A DNA stretch of 64,000 nt from Sphingomonas sanguinis NBRC 13937 (GTDB taxonomy: Bacteria; Pseudomonadota; Alphaproteobacteria; Sphingomonadales; Sphingomonadaceae), in assembly GCF_001591005.1 (NCBI RefSeq), contig NZ_BCTY01000001.1, forward strand, positions 186,001 to 250,000, read 5' to 3'. The translations under genes and the position numbers were made by a program. Each line of letters begins with the position of its first letter. Within the stretch, counting starts at the first letter, position 1. The notes below the pieces were generated by a model, which had not been told where the DNA came from, made no database searches, and worked only from the letters and a program-made list of their open reading frames with translations. Shown one piece after another: positions 18,130-27,310 of this stretch.

Positions 18130-20222
18130 AGATCGAGCGACAGGCTTAGCCGCACCGTCCGGGGTAGCCCCTGCGCCAACAAGCTCGATCCGGTCGACGC
18201 CCAGTAGCGCCGGTCGGTGATATTGTCGCCATAGGCACGGATCGTCGCCATCTTGCCCAGCAGGACGAAGCGATAGGCGCCGCCCAGATCGAAGGTCGTA
18301 TACCCCGGCGCATAGCCTTGGTTGAAGGCGTTCACCGCGCGCCGTCCGACCCGGAACAGGCCCGCCGAAACGCTCAGACCCGGCACGTCGGGCAAGCGAT
18401 ACTCGGCGAAGAGCGAGCCTGAGAATTTGGCGGCATTCTCGATCTGCTTGCCGACCACGCTCGCCGCGCCGGTCCGCTGCCGCGCCGACAAGGTCATGGC
18501 GCTCGCCGTGATCGACAGGTTGCGGCCGACTTCGCCCACCGCGCTGAATTCGCCGCCCTCGTACACCGCCTCTCCGTCCTGAACGAAGACATTAGCGCTG
18601 TTGAGATAGGCGGAGGGTCGCGCGATGTGGAACCAGGTGCCGGTCAGCAGCAACCCAGCCATCGGCTCCAGCTTGACGCCCGCTTCCTTCTGGCGACTGA
18701 TCGCGGCGGGCAGGATTTCGCCCGCATTGTTCGCGATCTGCTGCGCGATCGGCCCGGGCTCCAGACCCTCGATATAATTGGCATAGACGCTGGCCCAGTG
18801 CACCGGCTTCACCATCAGGCCATAGGATAGCGTGTCGGGCTCGACCTTGTAGGAGCTGGTGCGGCTGACATCGGTATAGCGGGTCTTGCGCCAGCCGATC
18901 GTCGCCTGCAACCAGTCGCCCAGCGAGGCGCGGTCGAACACATAGAAGCCCAGATCCTCGGTCCGCGTCGGGTTGGGAATGATCCGGGGCGGCGGGGCCT
19001 GATAGGGGATCGCGACCGGATCGTAGAGATTCTGCGCGAAGGTCCTGCGCACGGCGGTCGGCACGTTGCCGTCGCGGGTCTGGAAAGCGAGCCCAACTAG
19101 CAGGTTATGCTCGATTGGACCGGTGCGGACCACGCCCGACACGTCCCCGCGATAGACCATGTTGGTATAGTCGTTGCCGGTCGTCTGCGCCACGGTCAGC
19201 GTGCCGTTGCCGCTGACCGGATCATAACGGCCAAAGGAGGAATAGGCCCGGTCGCGCGTCAGATAGGAGCGCCCCACCGCACCCGCAAAGCGCCAGCCGG
19301 GCGCGAAATCGTAATTCACGCGCGCGAGAAGGTTCGTCTCCTTGCCCCGCGCCTGCATCCAGTCCGCCCCCAAATTCTGGCGCGGCGAGGGCAGCGGCGG
19401 CAGCGTGATCGTGCCGTTGACGGCGGTCAGACTGAACTCGGTCGGCTCGGTGATCGATTTATAGATATACTGGCCGTCGAGCAGCACCTGCACATTGTCG
19501 GCGGGCTTCCAGTCGAACGCCGCACTGACGAAGCCGCGCACGCCATCGGTCCGCCGCACCCCGGTTGGCAGGATACCCGTCCCCGCATTCAGGCGCAGCC
19601 CCGCCGTGCCGAAACGGCGACTGACATCGGCATGGACCCCGAGCGAGCCGTTGACGTCACCCTGCAGCTCGACACGAGTCACCGGCTGTGCGGCGGGGCG
19701 CTCGGTGACCAGATTGACGATGCCCGACGGCGTGGCAAAGCCGTAATAGAGCCCCGCTGCGCCCTTCAGCACCTCGATCCGGTCGAGGCTTTCGATCGGC
19801 TGCTCGATCAGGTTTACCACCGGCAGCACGCCGTTCCAGCGGACATTGGTGAAGTTGTTGAGGGTGATCCCGCGCACCGCCAGATTGCTGTAGATGCTGG
19901 TGTTGATCTGCGCCTGGCTGACCCCGGCGGTGTTGCGCACCGCATCGTTGATCGAGCGGGCCTGCTGCGCGTCGAGCAGCGAGCGCGTCATGATCGCGAC
20001 GGTCAGCGGCGTGTCGACCAGCCGCGCATCGCGGAACGTGCCCGCCTGCACGAAGTCCGCGCCAAAGCTGTCCCGGCGATCGGCGGTAACAACGATCTCA
20101 TTAGTTGGTGTGTCTGCTATAGACTGCGCCAGGACGGGCGTGGCGAACATCGGCGCGGTCGAGACAAGCGCCATCGATAGCAGAAGCACCCGCGCCCGGC
20201 GGGCCTGCGACACAGCAAGCAT
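18126..20222 (-). CDS. TonB-dependent siderophore receptor
   Basis: A 698-residue outer-membrane receptor of the siderophore class. A signal peptide (about 1-33, ending PVLAQ) is followed by NEIVVTADRRD, and the plug contains LTVAIMTRSLLDAQQARSI, IRG-like VRGITLNNF and RIEVLKGAAGLYYGFATPSGIVNLVTERP, the diagnostic block of FhuA/FpvA-type receptors. The barrel ends LRLSLSLDL. I chose the ATG at 20222 because GAAGGGGAAA lies upstream at proper spacing; the frame is open 17 codons further. Iron (Fur) control is expected for the class, but I did not identify a Fur box with confidence. Confidence 0.92.
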   Translation of the reverse strand: MLAVSQARRARVLLLSMALVSTAPMFATPVLAQSIADTPTNEIVVTADRRDSFGADFVQAGTFRDARLVDTPLTVAIMTRSLLDAQQARSINDAVRNTAGVSQAQINTSIYSNLAVRGITLNNFTNVRWNGVLPVVNLIEQPIESLDRIEVLKGAAGLYYGFATPSGIVNLVTERPAAQPVTRVELQGDVNGSLGVHADVSRRFGTAGLRLNAGTGILPTGVRRTDGVRGFVSAAFDWKPADNVQVLLDGQYIYKSITEPTEFSLTAVNGTITLPPLPSPRQNLGADWMQARGKETNLLARVNYDFAPGWRFAGAVGRSYLTRDRAYSSFGRYDPVSGNGTLTVAQTTGNDYTNMVYRGDVSGVVRTGPIEHNLLVGLAFQTRDGNVPTAVRRTFAQNLYDPVAIPYQAPPPRIIPNPTRTEDLGFYVFDRASLGDWLQATIGWRKTRYTDVSRTSSYKVEPDTLSYGLMVKPVHWASVYANYIEGLEPGPIAQQIANNAGEILPAAISRQKEAGVKLEPMAGLLLTGTWFHIARPSAYLNSANVFVQDGEAVYEGGEFSAVGEVGRNLSITASAMTLSARQRTGAASVVGKQIENAAKFSGSLFAEYRLPDVPGLSVSAGLFRVGRRAVNAFNQGYAPGYTTFDLGGAYRFVLLGKMATIRAYGDNITDRRYWASTGSSLLAQGLPRTVRLSLSLDL

Positions 20223-20362
20223 GAATATTTCCCCTTCGCCGGGGCCCATGCCATTTATGCGAATGACATGCAATAGCTTTCGGAGGGGTATGGCGGGAGC
20301 CTTCTGCGCTTCTTCGCCCCATGGCCCGCGACGACGGACGCGGCCTCAGGGATCAGGCGCGC

Positions 20363-20614
20363 TCAGACGTCGTGATGCGCGGTCGAACCCGGCAAACCTT
20401 GCGGCCCCGCGCGATCATGGAAATCCTTATGGGCATGATGGCGCCGCAATCGGGGATGCGCTGGCGGTTCGTAGCAGGGCGTCGCATCGCTCATCGGCGC
20501 GGCGGAGAACGGACAGGGATCGTCGCCGGCCGCTATCGCTATGGGATGATCATGCGGCCCCATCGGCGATATCGCCGCCAGCGCGAACAGGACAGGATAG
20601 GCGGGAAGGATCAT
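20363..20614 (-). CDS. small histidine-rich putative exported protein
   Basis: An 83-codon frame whose N-terminus (LPAYPVLFALAAISP) could be a signal or membrane segment, followed by a tail with about a dozen histidines (RRHHAHKDFHD near residues 58-67) and two cysteines. No family is recognised. Its start lies 60 bp from the operator-like repeat that also precedes the response-regulator gene, so it could be a divergently transcribed member of the same regulon. The ribosome site is weak, and the overlapping plus-strand frame is arginine-rich shadow. Coding status is uncertain. Confidence 0.35.
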   Translation of the reverse strand: MILPAYPVLFALAAISPMGPHDHPIAIAAGDDPCPFSAAPMSDATPCYEPPAHPRLRRHHAHKDFHDRAGPQGLPGSTAHHDV

Positions 20615-20673
20615 GGCAGGTGAACCCAGAAATGACGGGGGCTCTCCTGCGCCGGGGCGAGATGGCAGGCGAG

Positions 20674-20688
20674 TTAAATGAATTTCAC
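20674..20688 (+). promoter_or_regulatory. operator-like repeat, copy 1 (before response regulator)
   Basis: TTAAATGAATTTCAC, with an internal palindrome AAATGAATTT, 39 bp before the response-regulator start. The exact reverse complement of these 15 bases occurs at 22783-22797 before the RND pump. Probably the binding site of the OmpR-type regulator encoded here. Confidence 0.65.
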
Positions 20689-20726
20689 TTTGCCTCGGCC
20701 CCGCCAGGTGGAATGCGAAGGGCGAT

Positions 20727-21401
20727 ATGGCGCGGATATTGGTGATCGAGGATGACGAGGCGACCGCAGGCGCGATCGTCGCGGAGCTGGAGCGACAGGG
20801 CCATGAGGTGGCCCGGGCCGCCGATGGCGAGGCCGGGTTGCAGATGGCGACGCAGGACGGCTTCGATGCGATCACGCTCGACCGGATGCTGCCCGGCTGC
20901 GACGGCTTGTCCGTGGTCGCGCGCCTGCGCGAGCGGCATATCGCGATCCCCGTGCTGATGCTCAGCGCCCTGAGCGATGTGGACGAGCGGATCGCGGGCC
21001 TGCGCGCGGGCGGCGACGACTATCTGACCAAGCCGTTCGACCTGGCCGAGATGGCGATGCGGGTCGAGGTGATGCTGCGACGGCGCGAACAGGCCGAGGC
21101 CGTCATCCTGCGCGGCGGCGGCATCGAGCTGGATCTCGTCCGCCGCACGGTGCGGGTCGATGGCGATCCGGTCCGCCTGCTGCACATGGAGTTCCGTCTG
21201 CTGGAATTCCTGATGCGCAATCGCGGCGAGGTGGTGACGCGGCGGATTATCTTCGAGCAGGTCTGGGGCTATTATTTCGATCCAGGTGCCAACTTGATCA
21301 GCGTGCATATCGCCCGGCTGCGCAAGAAGATCGACCGGCCCGACCGCCCCTCGCCGATCCAGACGGTCAAGGGCGAGGGATATCTGTTCGATGCGGGGTG
21401 A
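20727..21401 (+). CDS. OmpR-family response regulator
   Basis: A 224-residue two-domain regulator. The receiver has acidic residues at 9-11, the phospho-acceptor Asp52 (TLDRMLPG) and Lys102 (YLTKPF). The C-terminal winged helix (about 125-222) is of the OmpR/PhoB type and ends with QTVKGEGYLF. It acts in the cytoplasm as a transcription factor, phosphorylated by the adjacent sensor, with which it overlaps by 11 bp. The near-palindrome before it and its copy before the RND operon suggest it controls both itself and the pump. Confidence 0.95.
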   Translation: MARILVIEDDEATAGAIVAELERQGHEVARAADGEAGLQMATQDGFDAITLDRMLPGCDGLSVVARLRERHIAIPVLMLSALSDVDERIAGLRAGGDDYLTKPFDLAEMAMRVEVMLRRREQAEAVILRGGGIELDLVRRTVRVDGDPVRLLHMEFRLLEFLMRNRGEVVTRRIIFEQVWGYYFDPGANLISVHIARLRKKIDRPDRPSPIQTVKGEGYLFDAG

Positions 21402-22752
21402 GACGCGGCTGCGGCTGCGCGAGATCGTCGGGATCAGCACCTTTCGCCTGTCGATCGCACTGGGCGGGGTGTTCGTCACCGGGCTGATCGTGATGCTGGG
21501 CGTCGTCTATATCGTGCTGGCGCGCGACATGACGGCCCGCAGCGACCATATCCTCCACGCCGCCGCCCGTCGCCTGGTGACGGTTCCCGCCGAAGACCTG
21601 CCCGACCGCATCCGGGCCGAGCTGAACCGCGACCAGAGCGGGTTCAACTATCTCGCGCTGGTCGCACAGGACGGCAGCGTCGTGATCGGCAACCTTCACG
21701 ACGGCCGCACGCCGCCGGTCAGCCGGGTGACCGATGTCGAGGCGACCAGCGAGCACGGTCCCTTGCGCCTGCTGGCGATCCGCACCCGCCGGGGCGAGAC
21801 GCTGGTCGTCGGGCGGGACATCACGCTGCTGCGCGACCTGCGGCACACCCTGTTCGAGACGCTGGTCGTCAGTGGGCTGCTGACCCTGTTGTGCATCGCC
21901 GCCGTCGCGATCCCCTTTGGCCGCGCCCCGCTCCGCCGCGTTCGTGCACTGCAAAGCGCCAGCCGCGAGATCGCAACAGGCAATTTCGCGGCGCGGATGC
22001 CCATCGCCGGGCGGCATGACGAGCTCGATCAGTTCGCCGCGACGATGAACGCCACCGTCGAGGAGATCGGCCGTGTCGTCGCCCAAGTGAAGGGCGTGAC
22101 CGACGCGATCGCGCACGACCTGCGAACCCCGCTCACCCGCGTGCGGACCACGCTGCACGGCCTGCGTCGGGAAGCGGGCGATCCGCATGCCGTTGCCGCC
22201 GGGCTGGACCGCGCCGCCGCCGACCTCGACCTCGTGCTCGAACGCTTTGCCGCACTGCTGCGCATCTCCGAACTGGAGGCCAGCCAGCGAAGAGCGGGCT
22301 TCCAGACGGTCGACCTCGCGCTGCTCGCCCAGCGGGTGTGCGACCTGTACGAGCCGCTGGCCGAGGACCGCGACATCGCGCTCGTCACCACCAGCCAGCC
22401 GCTGCGTATCGAGGGCGACGAAAAGCTGTTGTTCGAGGCGCTGAGCAATCTGATCGACAATGCGATCAAGTTCACGCCGCCTGGCGGCACGGTCCAGGTG
22501 GCGGTGTTCGAGGACGGGGGCGCACCTGCGATCGAAGTCCGCGACAACGGACCCGGCATCGCGCCCGACCAGCGAGAGGCGGTGCTGCGCCGCTTCCACC
22601 GCGGGGCCGACGCACAAGGACTGCCCGGCAGCGGCCTGGGCCTGAGCGTCGTCGTCGCCATCCTGCACCTCCACGGCTTTACGCTGTGCCTGGGTGATGC
22701 AGGGCCGGGTCTTGCCGCGCGGATCGTCATGGCACGCGCCTCCGGCCAATAG
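21391..22752 (+). CDS. sensor histidine kinase
   Basis: A 453-residue membrane kinase. Two membrane segments (about 20-43 and 156-176) flank a short periplasmic sensor region of about 110 residues. A HAMP domain follows (about 178-230), then the HisKA box AIAHDLRTPL with phospho-acceptor His242, and an ATPase domain with N (DNAIKFTPPG), G1 (DNGPGI) and G2 (GSGLGLS) boxes. It overlaps the response regulator by 11 bp. The pump operon begins about 150 bp downstream, so it probably senses an efflux substrate or envelope stress. Confidence 0.95.
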   Translation: MRGETRLRLREIVGISTFRLSIALGGVFVTGLIVMLGVVYIVLARDMTARSDHILHAAARRLVTVPAEDLPDRIRAELNRDQSGFNYLALVAQDGSVVIGNLHDGRTPPVSRVTDVEATSEHGPLRLLAIRTRRGETLVVGRDITLLRDLRHTLFETLVVSGLLTLLCIAAVAIPFGRAPLRRVRALQSASREIATGNFAARMPIAGRHDELDQFAATMNATVEEIGRVVAQVKGVTDAIAHDLRTPLTRVRTTLHGLRREAGDPHAVAAGLDRAAADLDLVLERFAALLRISELEASQRRAGFQTVDLALLAQRVCDLYEPLAEDRDIALVTTSQPLRIEGDEKLLFEALSNLIDNAIKFTPPGGTVQVAVFEDGGAPAIEVRDNGPGIAPDQREAVLRRFHRGADAQGLPGSGLGLSVVVAILHLHGFTLCLGDAGPGLAARIVMARASGQ

Positions 22753-22782
22753 CGCCATGGCCGGCCGTGACGGCCGCTTGAG

Positions 22783-22797
22783 GTGAAATTCATTTAA
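22783..22797 (+). promoter_or_regulatory. operator-like repeat, copy 2 (before RND pump)
   Basis: GTGAAATTCATTTAA, the exact reverse complement of the repeat at 20674-20688, located about 110-125 bp before the RND permease start and just after the kinase stop. A shared 15-bp site before both units supports direct control by the two-component regulator. Confidence 0.65.
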
Positions 22798-22905
22798 GTC
22801 GCCATTTCGCACCCGCAGCGCGATGGGATGCGGGTCGACGGCGGCGCGTGGTCTCCCTCCCCCCTTACCCGCGCGCCGTCGGCACCATTCGTGTCCGATA
22901 CCGGG

Positions 22906-25900
22906 ATGCCCATGCTTCAGCTCGTCAAGCTCGCCCTCGCCAAACCCTATACCTTCGTCGTCCTCGCAATCCTGATCGTGCTGGGCGGCGGCATCGCGGC
23001 GGTCGAGACGCCGACCGACATCTTTCCCGATATCCGCATCCCGGTGATCGCCGCGGTCTGGAGCTATCGCGGCCTGCCGCCGCGCGACATGTCGGGGCGC
23101 GTCGTCTATTATTACGAGCGCTCGCTGTCCGCGACCGTCAACGATATCGACCATATCGAGAGCCAGTCGCTGTCGGGCGTCGGCATCGTGAAAATCTTCT
23201 TCCGCCCCGGCGTCGACGTCCGCACCGCCACGGCGCAGGTGACGGCGGCGTCACAGACGGTGCTGAAGCAGATGCCGCCGGGCATCACCCCACCGCTGAT
23301 CCTGAACTACAACGCCTCGACCGTGCCGATCCTGCAGCTCGCCTTGTCGGGCAAGGGACTGTCCGAGCAGAAGATCTACGACCTGGGCCAGAACATGATC
23401 CGCCCGGCGCTCGCCTCGGTGCAGGGCGCGGCGATCCCGTCGCCTTATGGCGGCAAGGAGCGGCAGATCCAGATCGACCTCGATCCCGCCGCGCTACAGG
23501 CGCACCGCCTGTCGGCCACCGACGTCGCCAATGCGCTGGCCCAGCAGAACCAGATCATCCCCGCCGGCACTGCCAAGATCGGCCAGTACGAATATAACCT
23601 TCGCCTGAACAACAGCCCCGATGCGATCGACGACCTGAACGCCCTGCCGATCAAGACGGTGGACGGCGCGACCGTGTTGATGCGCGACGTCGCCCATGTC
23701 CGCGATGGGTCGCCGCCGCAGCGTAACGAAGTCCGCGTCGACGGTGCGCGGTCGGTCCTGATGACCGTGTTGAAGAGCGGTTCGGCCTCGACCATTGCGA
23801 TCGTCGATCAGGTCAAGGCGCTGATGCCCAAGCTTGCGGCCACCCTGCCCGCTGGCCTCTCGGTCAAGCTGCTGTCCGACCAGTCGGTGTTCGTGAAGGC
23901 GGCCGTATCGGGCGTGATGCGCGAAGGGGCGATCGCGGCGGTGCTGACCAGCCTGATGATCCTGCTGTTCCTGGGCTCTTGGCGCTCGACCATCATCATC
24001 GCCGCGTCGATCCCGCTGGCGATCCTGGCCGCCATCGCCGGGCTGGCGCTCGCCGGGCAGACGCTGAACATCATGACGCTGGGTGGCCTGGCGCTGGCGG
24101 TCGGCATCCTGGTCGACGATGCGACGGTGACGATCGAGAACATCAACTGGCACCTGGAACAGGGCAAGCCGGTCCGCGACGCGATCCTGGACGGCGCGAA
24201 GCAGATCGTCGGCCCCGCCTTCGTCTCGCTGCTGTGCATCTGCATCGCCTTTCTGCCGATGTTCTTCCTGCCGGGCGTCGCGGGCTTCCTGTTCGCGCCG
24301 ATGGCGCTGGCGGTCGTCTTCGCGATGATCGCCTCGTTCGTCCTGTCGCGCACGCTGGTGCCGACGATGGGCAATTACCTGCTGCGTGATCATGCCACCG
24401 AACACACGGCCGAGGTCATGATGACGCATGACGCCCAGGCGGGCCGCCCCGACACGCGCAATCCGCTGCGCCGGTTCCAGCATGGCTTCGAAATGCGGTT
24501 CGAGCGGGTGCGCAGCTATTATCTGACCGTCCTCGCCGCTGCGCTGGGACGCCGCAGGGCCTTCGTCATCGGCTTCATGGGCGTCGTACTCGTGTCGTTC
24601 GCGCTGGTGCCGCTGCTCGGCCGCACTTTCTTCCCGACGGTCGATTCCGGCCAGATCAGCCTGCACGTCCGCGCGCCCGTCGGCACCCGGATCGAGGAGA
24701 CCGCCGCGCTGTTCGACCATATCGAGGATCGCATCCGTAGCGTGATCCCGCCCGACCAGCTGGACACCATCGTCGACAATATCGGCCTACCGGTCAGCGG
24801 CATCAACCGCGCCTATTCCAACACCGGCGGTGTCGGTCCGCAGGACGGCGACATCCTCGTCACGCTGAAGGAAGGCCATGCGCCGACCCAGGGCTTCGTC
24901 AAATCCTTGCGCGAGACCCTGCCGGCGGCCTTCCCCGGATCGTCCTTCGCCTTTCTGCCTGCCGATATCGTCAGCCAGATCCTGAACTTTGGTGCCCCCG
25001 CTCCCATCGATGTGCAGGTCGCGGGCGCCGACACCAAGGGCGGCGAGGCCTATGCCCGGATGCTGGTGGCCAAGCTGTCGCGCATTCCCGGACTGGCCGA
25101 CGTTCGACTGCAGCAGGCGTCCAACTATCCCGAATATGCCGTCGATATCGATCGCGACCAAGCGAGCCGGGTCGGCATCACCGAGAACGACGTGACGCGC
25201 AGCTTGGCGGTCAATCTGTCGGGCAGCTCCCAGGTCGCACCGACCTTCTGGCTGAACCCCAAGAACGGCGTGTCCTATCCGATCGTCGTTCAGGCCCCGC
25301 AATATCGCGCGAGCACGCTGGAGCAGCTCGACAACCTGCCGATCACCGGCACGACGCCGGGCAGCTTCCAGATCCTGGGCGCGCTGGGCACGCTCCACCG
25401 CGAACCCAGCCCGGCGCTGGTGTCGCACTATGCCGTCCAGCCGGTGTTCGACGTGTTCGCCACCACGCAGGGCCGCGACCTGGGGGCCGTCGCCGCCGAC
25501 ATTCGCAAGGTGATCGACCAGACCAAGGGCCAGCTGCCCAAGGGATCGTCCGTCGCGATGCGCGGACAGGTGGAGACAATGAACACCGCCTTTATCGGCC
25601 TGATCCTGGGTCTCGCGGGCGCGGTCGTGCTGATCTACCTGCTGATCGTCGTCAACTTCCAGAGCTGGATCGATCCGCTGGTAATCGTCAGCGCGCTGCC
25701 CGCCGCACTGGCCGGGATCGTGTGGATGCTGTTCGCGACGCACACGCCACTCAGCGTCCCCGCCCTGACCGGCGCGATCATGTGCATGGGCGTGGCGACC
25801 GCGAACAGCGTGCTGGTGGTCAGCTTCGCCCGCGAGCGGCTGGCGGCGTGCGGCAATGCGGTGCAGGCCGCGATGGAGGCCGGAGCCACCCGTTTCCGCC

Positions 25901-26142
25901 CGGTTCTGATGACCGCGCTGTCGATGATCATTGGCATGGCCCCGATGGCGCTCGCGTTCGGCGAGGGCGGCGAACAGAATGCACCGCTGGGCCGTGCGGT
26001 GATCGGCGGACTGATCTGCGCGACGATCGCGACGCTGGTCTTCGTGCCCGTCGTCTTCGCCATCGCGCACCGCAAATCCTCGGCACCCGCTGCCGACCCC
26101 CCATCCCATGACCTCCCGATCGGAGATGCGATCCATGCATGA
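22906..26142 (+). CDS. RND efflux transporter permease
   Basis: A ~1078-residue inner-membrane proton antiporter of the AcrB/MMPL superfamily. The first membrane helix (PYTFVVLAILIVLGGG) is followed by TPTDIFPDIRIPVI, the conserved D-FP motif of the pore/porter domain. Central blocks include GGLALAVGILVDDATVTIENI, with the proton-relay aspartates of helix 4, and the C-terminal helices GAIMCMGVATANSVLVV. It belongs to an HAE-like subgroup rather than the heavy-metal type. The start is ATG 22906 or 22912; the upstream open frame is non-conserved. It heads a three-gene operon in which each following gene overlaps by 8 bp. Confidence 0.94.
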   Translation: MPMLQLVKLALAKPYTFVVLAILIVLGGGIAAVETPTDIFPDIRIPVIAAVWSYRGLPPRDMSGRVVYYYERSLSATVNDIDHIESQSLSGVGIVKIFFRPGVDVRTATAQVTAASQTVLKQMPPGITPPLILNYNASTVPILQLALSGKGLSEQKIYDLGQNMIRPALASVQGAAIPSPYGGKERQIQIDLDPAALQAHRLSATDVANALAQQNQIIPAGTAKIGQYEYNLRLNNSPDAIDDLNALPIKTVDGATVLMRDVAHVRDGSPPQRNEVRVDGARSVLMTVLKSGSASTIAIVDQVKALMPKLAATLPAGLSVKLLSDQSVFVKAAVSGVMREGAIAAVLTSLMILLFLGSWRSTIIIAASIPLAILAAIAGLALAGQTLNIMTLGGLALAVGILVDDATVTIENINWHLEQGKPVRDAILDGAKQIVGPAFVSLLCICIAFLPMFFLPGVAGFLFAPMALAVVFAMIASFVLSRTLVPTMGNYLLRDHATEHTAEVMMTHDAQAGRPDTRNPLRRFQHGFEMRFERVRSYYLTVLAAALGRRRAFVIGFMGVVLVSFALVPLLGRTFFPTVDSGQISLHVRAPVGTRIEETAALFDHIEDRIRSVIPPDQLDTIVDNIGLPVSGINRAYSNTGGVGPQDGDILVTLKEGHAPTQGFVKSLRETLPAAFPGSSFAFLPADIVSQILNFGAPAPIDVQVAGADTKGGEAYARMLVAKLSRIPGLADVRLQQASNYPEYAVDIDRDQASRVGITENDVTRSLAVNLSGSSQVAPTFWLNPKNGVSYPIVVQAPQYRASTLEQLDNLPITGTTPGSFQILGALGTLHREPSPALVSHYAVQPVFDVFATTQGRDLGAVAADIRKVIDQTKGQLPKGSSVAMRGQVETMNTAFIGLILGLAGAVVLIYLLIVVNFQSWIDPLVIVSALPAALAGIVWMLFATHTPLSVPALTGAIMCMGVATANSVLVVSFARERLAACGNAVQAAMEAGATRFRPVLMTALSMIIGMAPMALAFGEGGEQNAPLGRAVIGGLICATIATLVFVPVVFAIAHRKSSAPAADPPSHDLPIGDAIHA

Positions 26143-27310
26143 CGCAGCCCCCCTGCCCGCCGTGACGGCGGACACCCCCGCCCCTCGCGGCTTGAAGACC
26201 GCCGGGATCACCGCCGCCCTTTTCGCGATCGGCGTCGTCGGCTTCGGCATCGTGACCCGCGACCATGATGTGGCGCGCGCCGCCGCCTGGTCCGACGCCA
26301 ACGCCATCCCGACTGTGCATCTGGTCCCGGTGAAGGGCGGCGCGGCGACCGACACGCTGGAGCTGCCCGCGACGCTGGCGGCGTGGAACGCCGCGCATCT
26401 CTATGCCCGCGTGCCCGGCTATGTGCAGAGCTGGTCGCAGGACATCGGCGCCCAAGTCCACGCCGGTCAGCCACTGGGCATCATCGAAACGCCCGAGTTG
26501 GACGAACAGATCGGCCAGGCCCGCGCCGCCCTCGCCAGCGCCATGGCCCATTTGCAGCTGGCGCGCAGCACCGCCGCCCGCTGGAACGACCTGCTGACCA
26601 GCAAGTCGGTGTCGAAACAGGAAGTCGACGAGAAGAATGGCGACCTGGCGGTCAAGACCGCCGACGTGGCGCAGGCACGCGCGGCGCTCGCCCGGTTGGA
26701 GGCCGAGAAACGCTATGCCGTGGTCCGCGCGCCGTTCAGCGGCACGGTGACGCAGCGCAATGCCGAGATCGGCGATCTGGTCGGCCCCGGTGCCGCCGCG
26801 CAGACGCCGATGTTCGCGGTCGCCGATACGGGCCGCATCCGCGTCTATGTCAGCGTGCCGCAGGCGCTGTCCGCCGCGATCCGGCCGGGCATGTCCGCAA
26901 CGCTCTCCGTGCCGTCGCTGCCGGGGCGGACCTTCACCGCCAGCGTCGTCGGTTCGTCCGACGCGATCGACCCGCAATCGGGCGCTTTCCGGGTCCAGCT
27001 TACCGCCGCCAATCCGGCGGGCGCGCTGAAGCCGGGCGGCTATGCCCAGATCCATTTCGACCTGCCCGAACACAGCGGCGCGGTGACCGTCCCCTCCAGC
27101 GCGATCCTGTTCCGCGCAGGCGGCGCACAGCTGGCGACCGTCGATGGCAAGGGGCATGTCCAGCTTCATGCCGTACGCATCGGGCAGGATGACGGCCCCA
27201 CCGTGCAGATCCTGTCGGGCGCGACCGCCGGGATGCGGGTCGTCGACAATCCCCCGGACTCGCTGTCCCCTGGCGAACTGGTCCGCGTGGGAGCCGCCAG
27301 CCATGGCTGA
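26135..27310 (+). CDS. RND periplasmic adaptor (membrane fusion protein)
   Basis: A 391-residue adaptor. One N-terminal membrane segment (AGITAALFAIGVVGFGI) anchors it. It has a split lipoyl/barrel-sandwich domain (LYARVPGYVQSW...GAQVHAGQPLGIIETPELD and YAVVRAPFSGTVTQRNAEIGD) around an alpha-helical hairpin, then a beta barrel and a membrane-proximal domain. It bridges the RND permease and the outer-membrane factor. The ATG at 26135 follows GGAG by 9 bases and overlaps the permease stop by 8 bp; starts at 26108 or 26126 are possible but less well placed. Confidence 0.93.
   Translation: MHDAAPLPAVTADTPAPRGLKTAGITAALFAIGVVGFGIVTRDHDVARAAAWSDANAIPTVHLVPVKGGAATDTLELPATLAAWNAAHLYARVPGYVQSWSQDIGAQVHAGQPLGIIETPELDEQIGQARAALASAMAHLQLARSTAARWNDLLTSKSVSKQEVDEKNGDLAVKTADVAQARAALARLEAEKRYAVVRAPFSGTVTQRNAEIGDLVGPGAAAQTPMFAVADTGRIRVYVSVPQALSAAIRPGMSATLSVPSLPGRTFTASVVGSSDAIDPQSGAFRVQLTAANPAGALKPGGYAQIHFDLPEHSGAVTVPSSAILFRAGGAQLATVDGKGHVQLHAVRIGQDDGPTVQILSGATAGMRVVDNPPDSLSPGELVRVGAASHG

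Larger units (their letters stand above)
20223..20726. other. region between siderophore receptor and two-component system
   Basis: This 504-bp region holds one small minus-strand frame (20363-20614) and one operator-like near-palindrome (20674-20688), both listed separately. The rest shows no gene or strong hairpin. Confidence 0.5.

Noticed and set aside
21367..23154. Minus-strand frame of 595 codons over the histidine kinase
   Set aside because: Antisense to kinase and permease genes; no domain, and the composition is typical of shadow frames.
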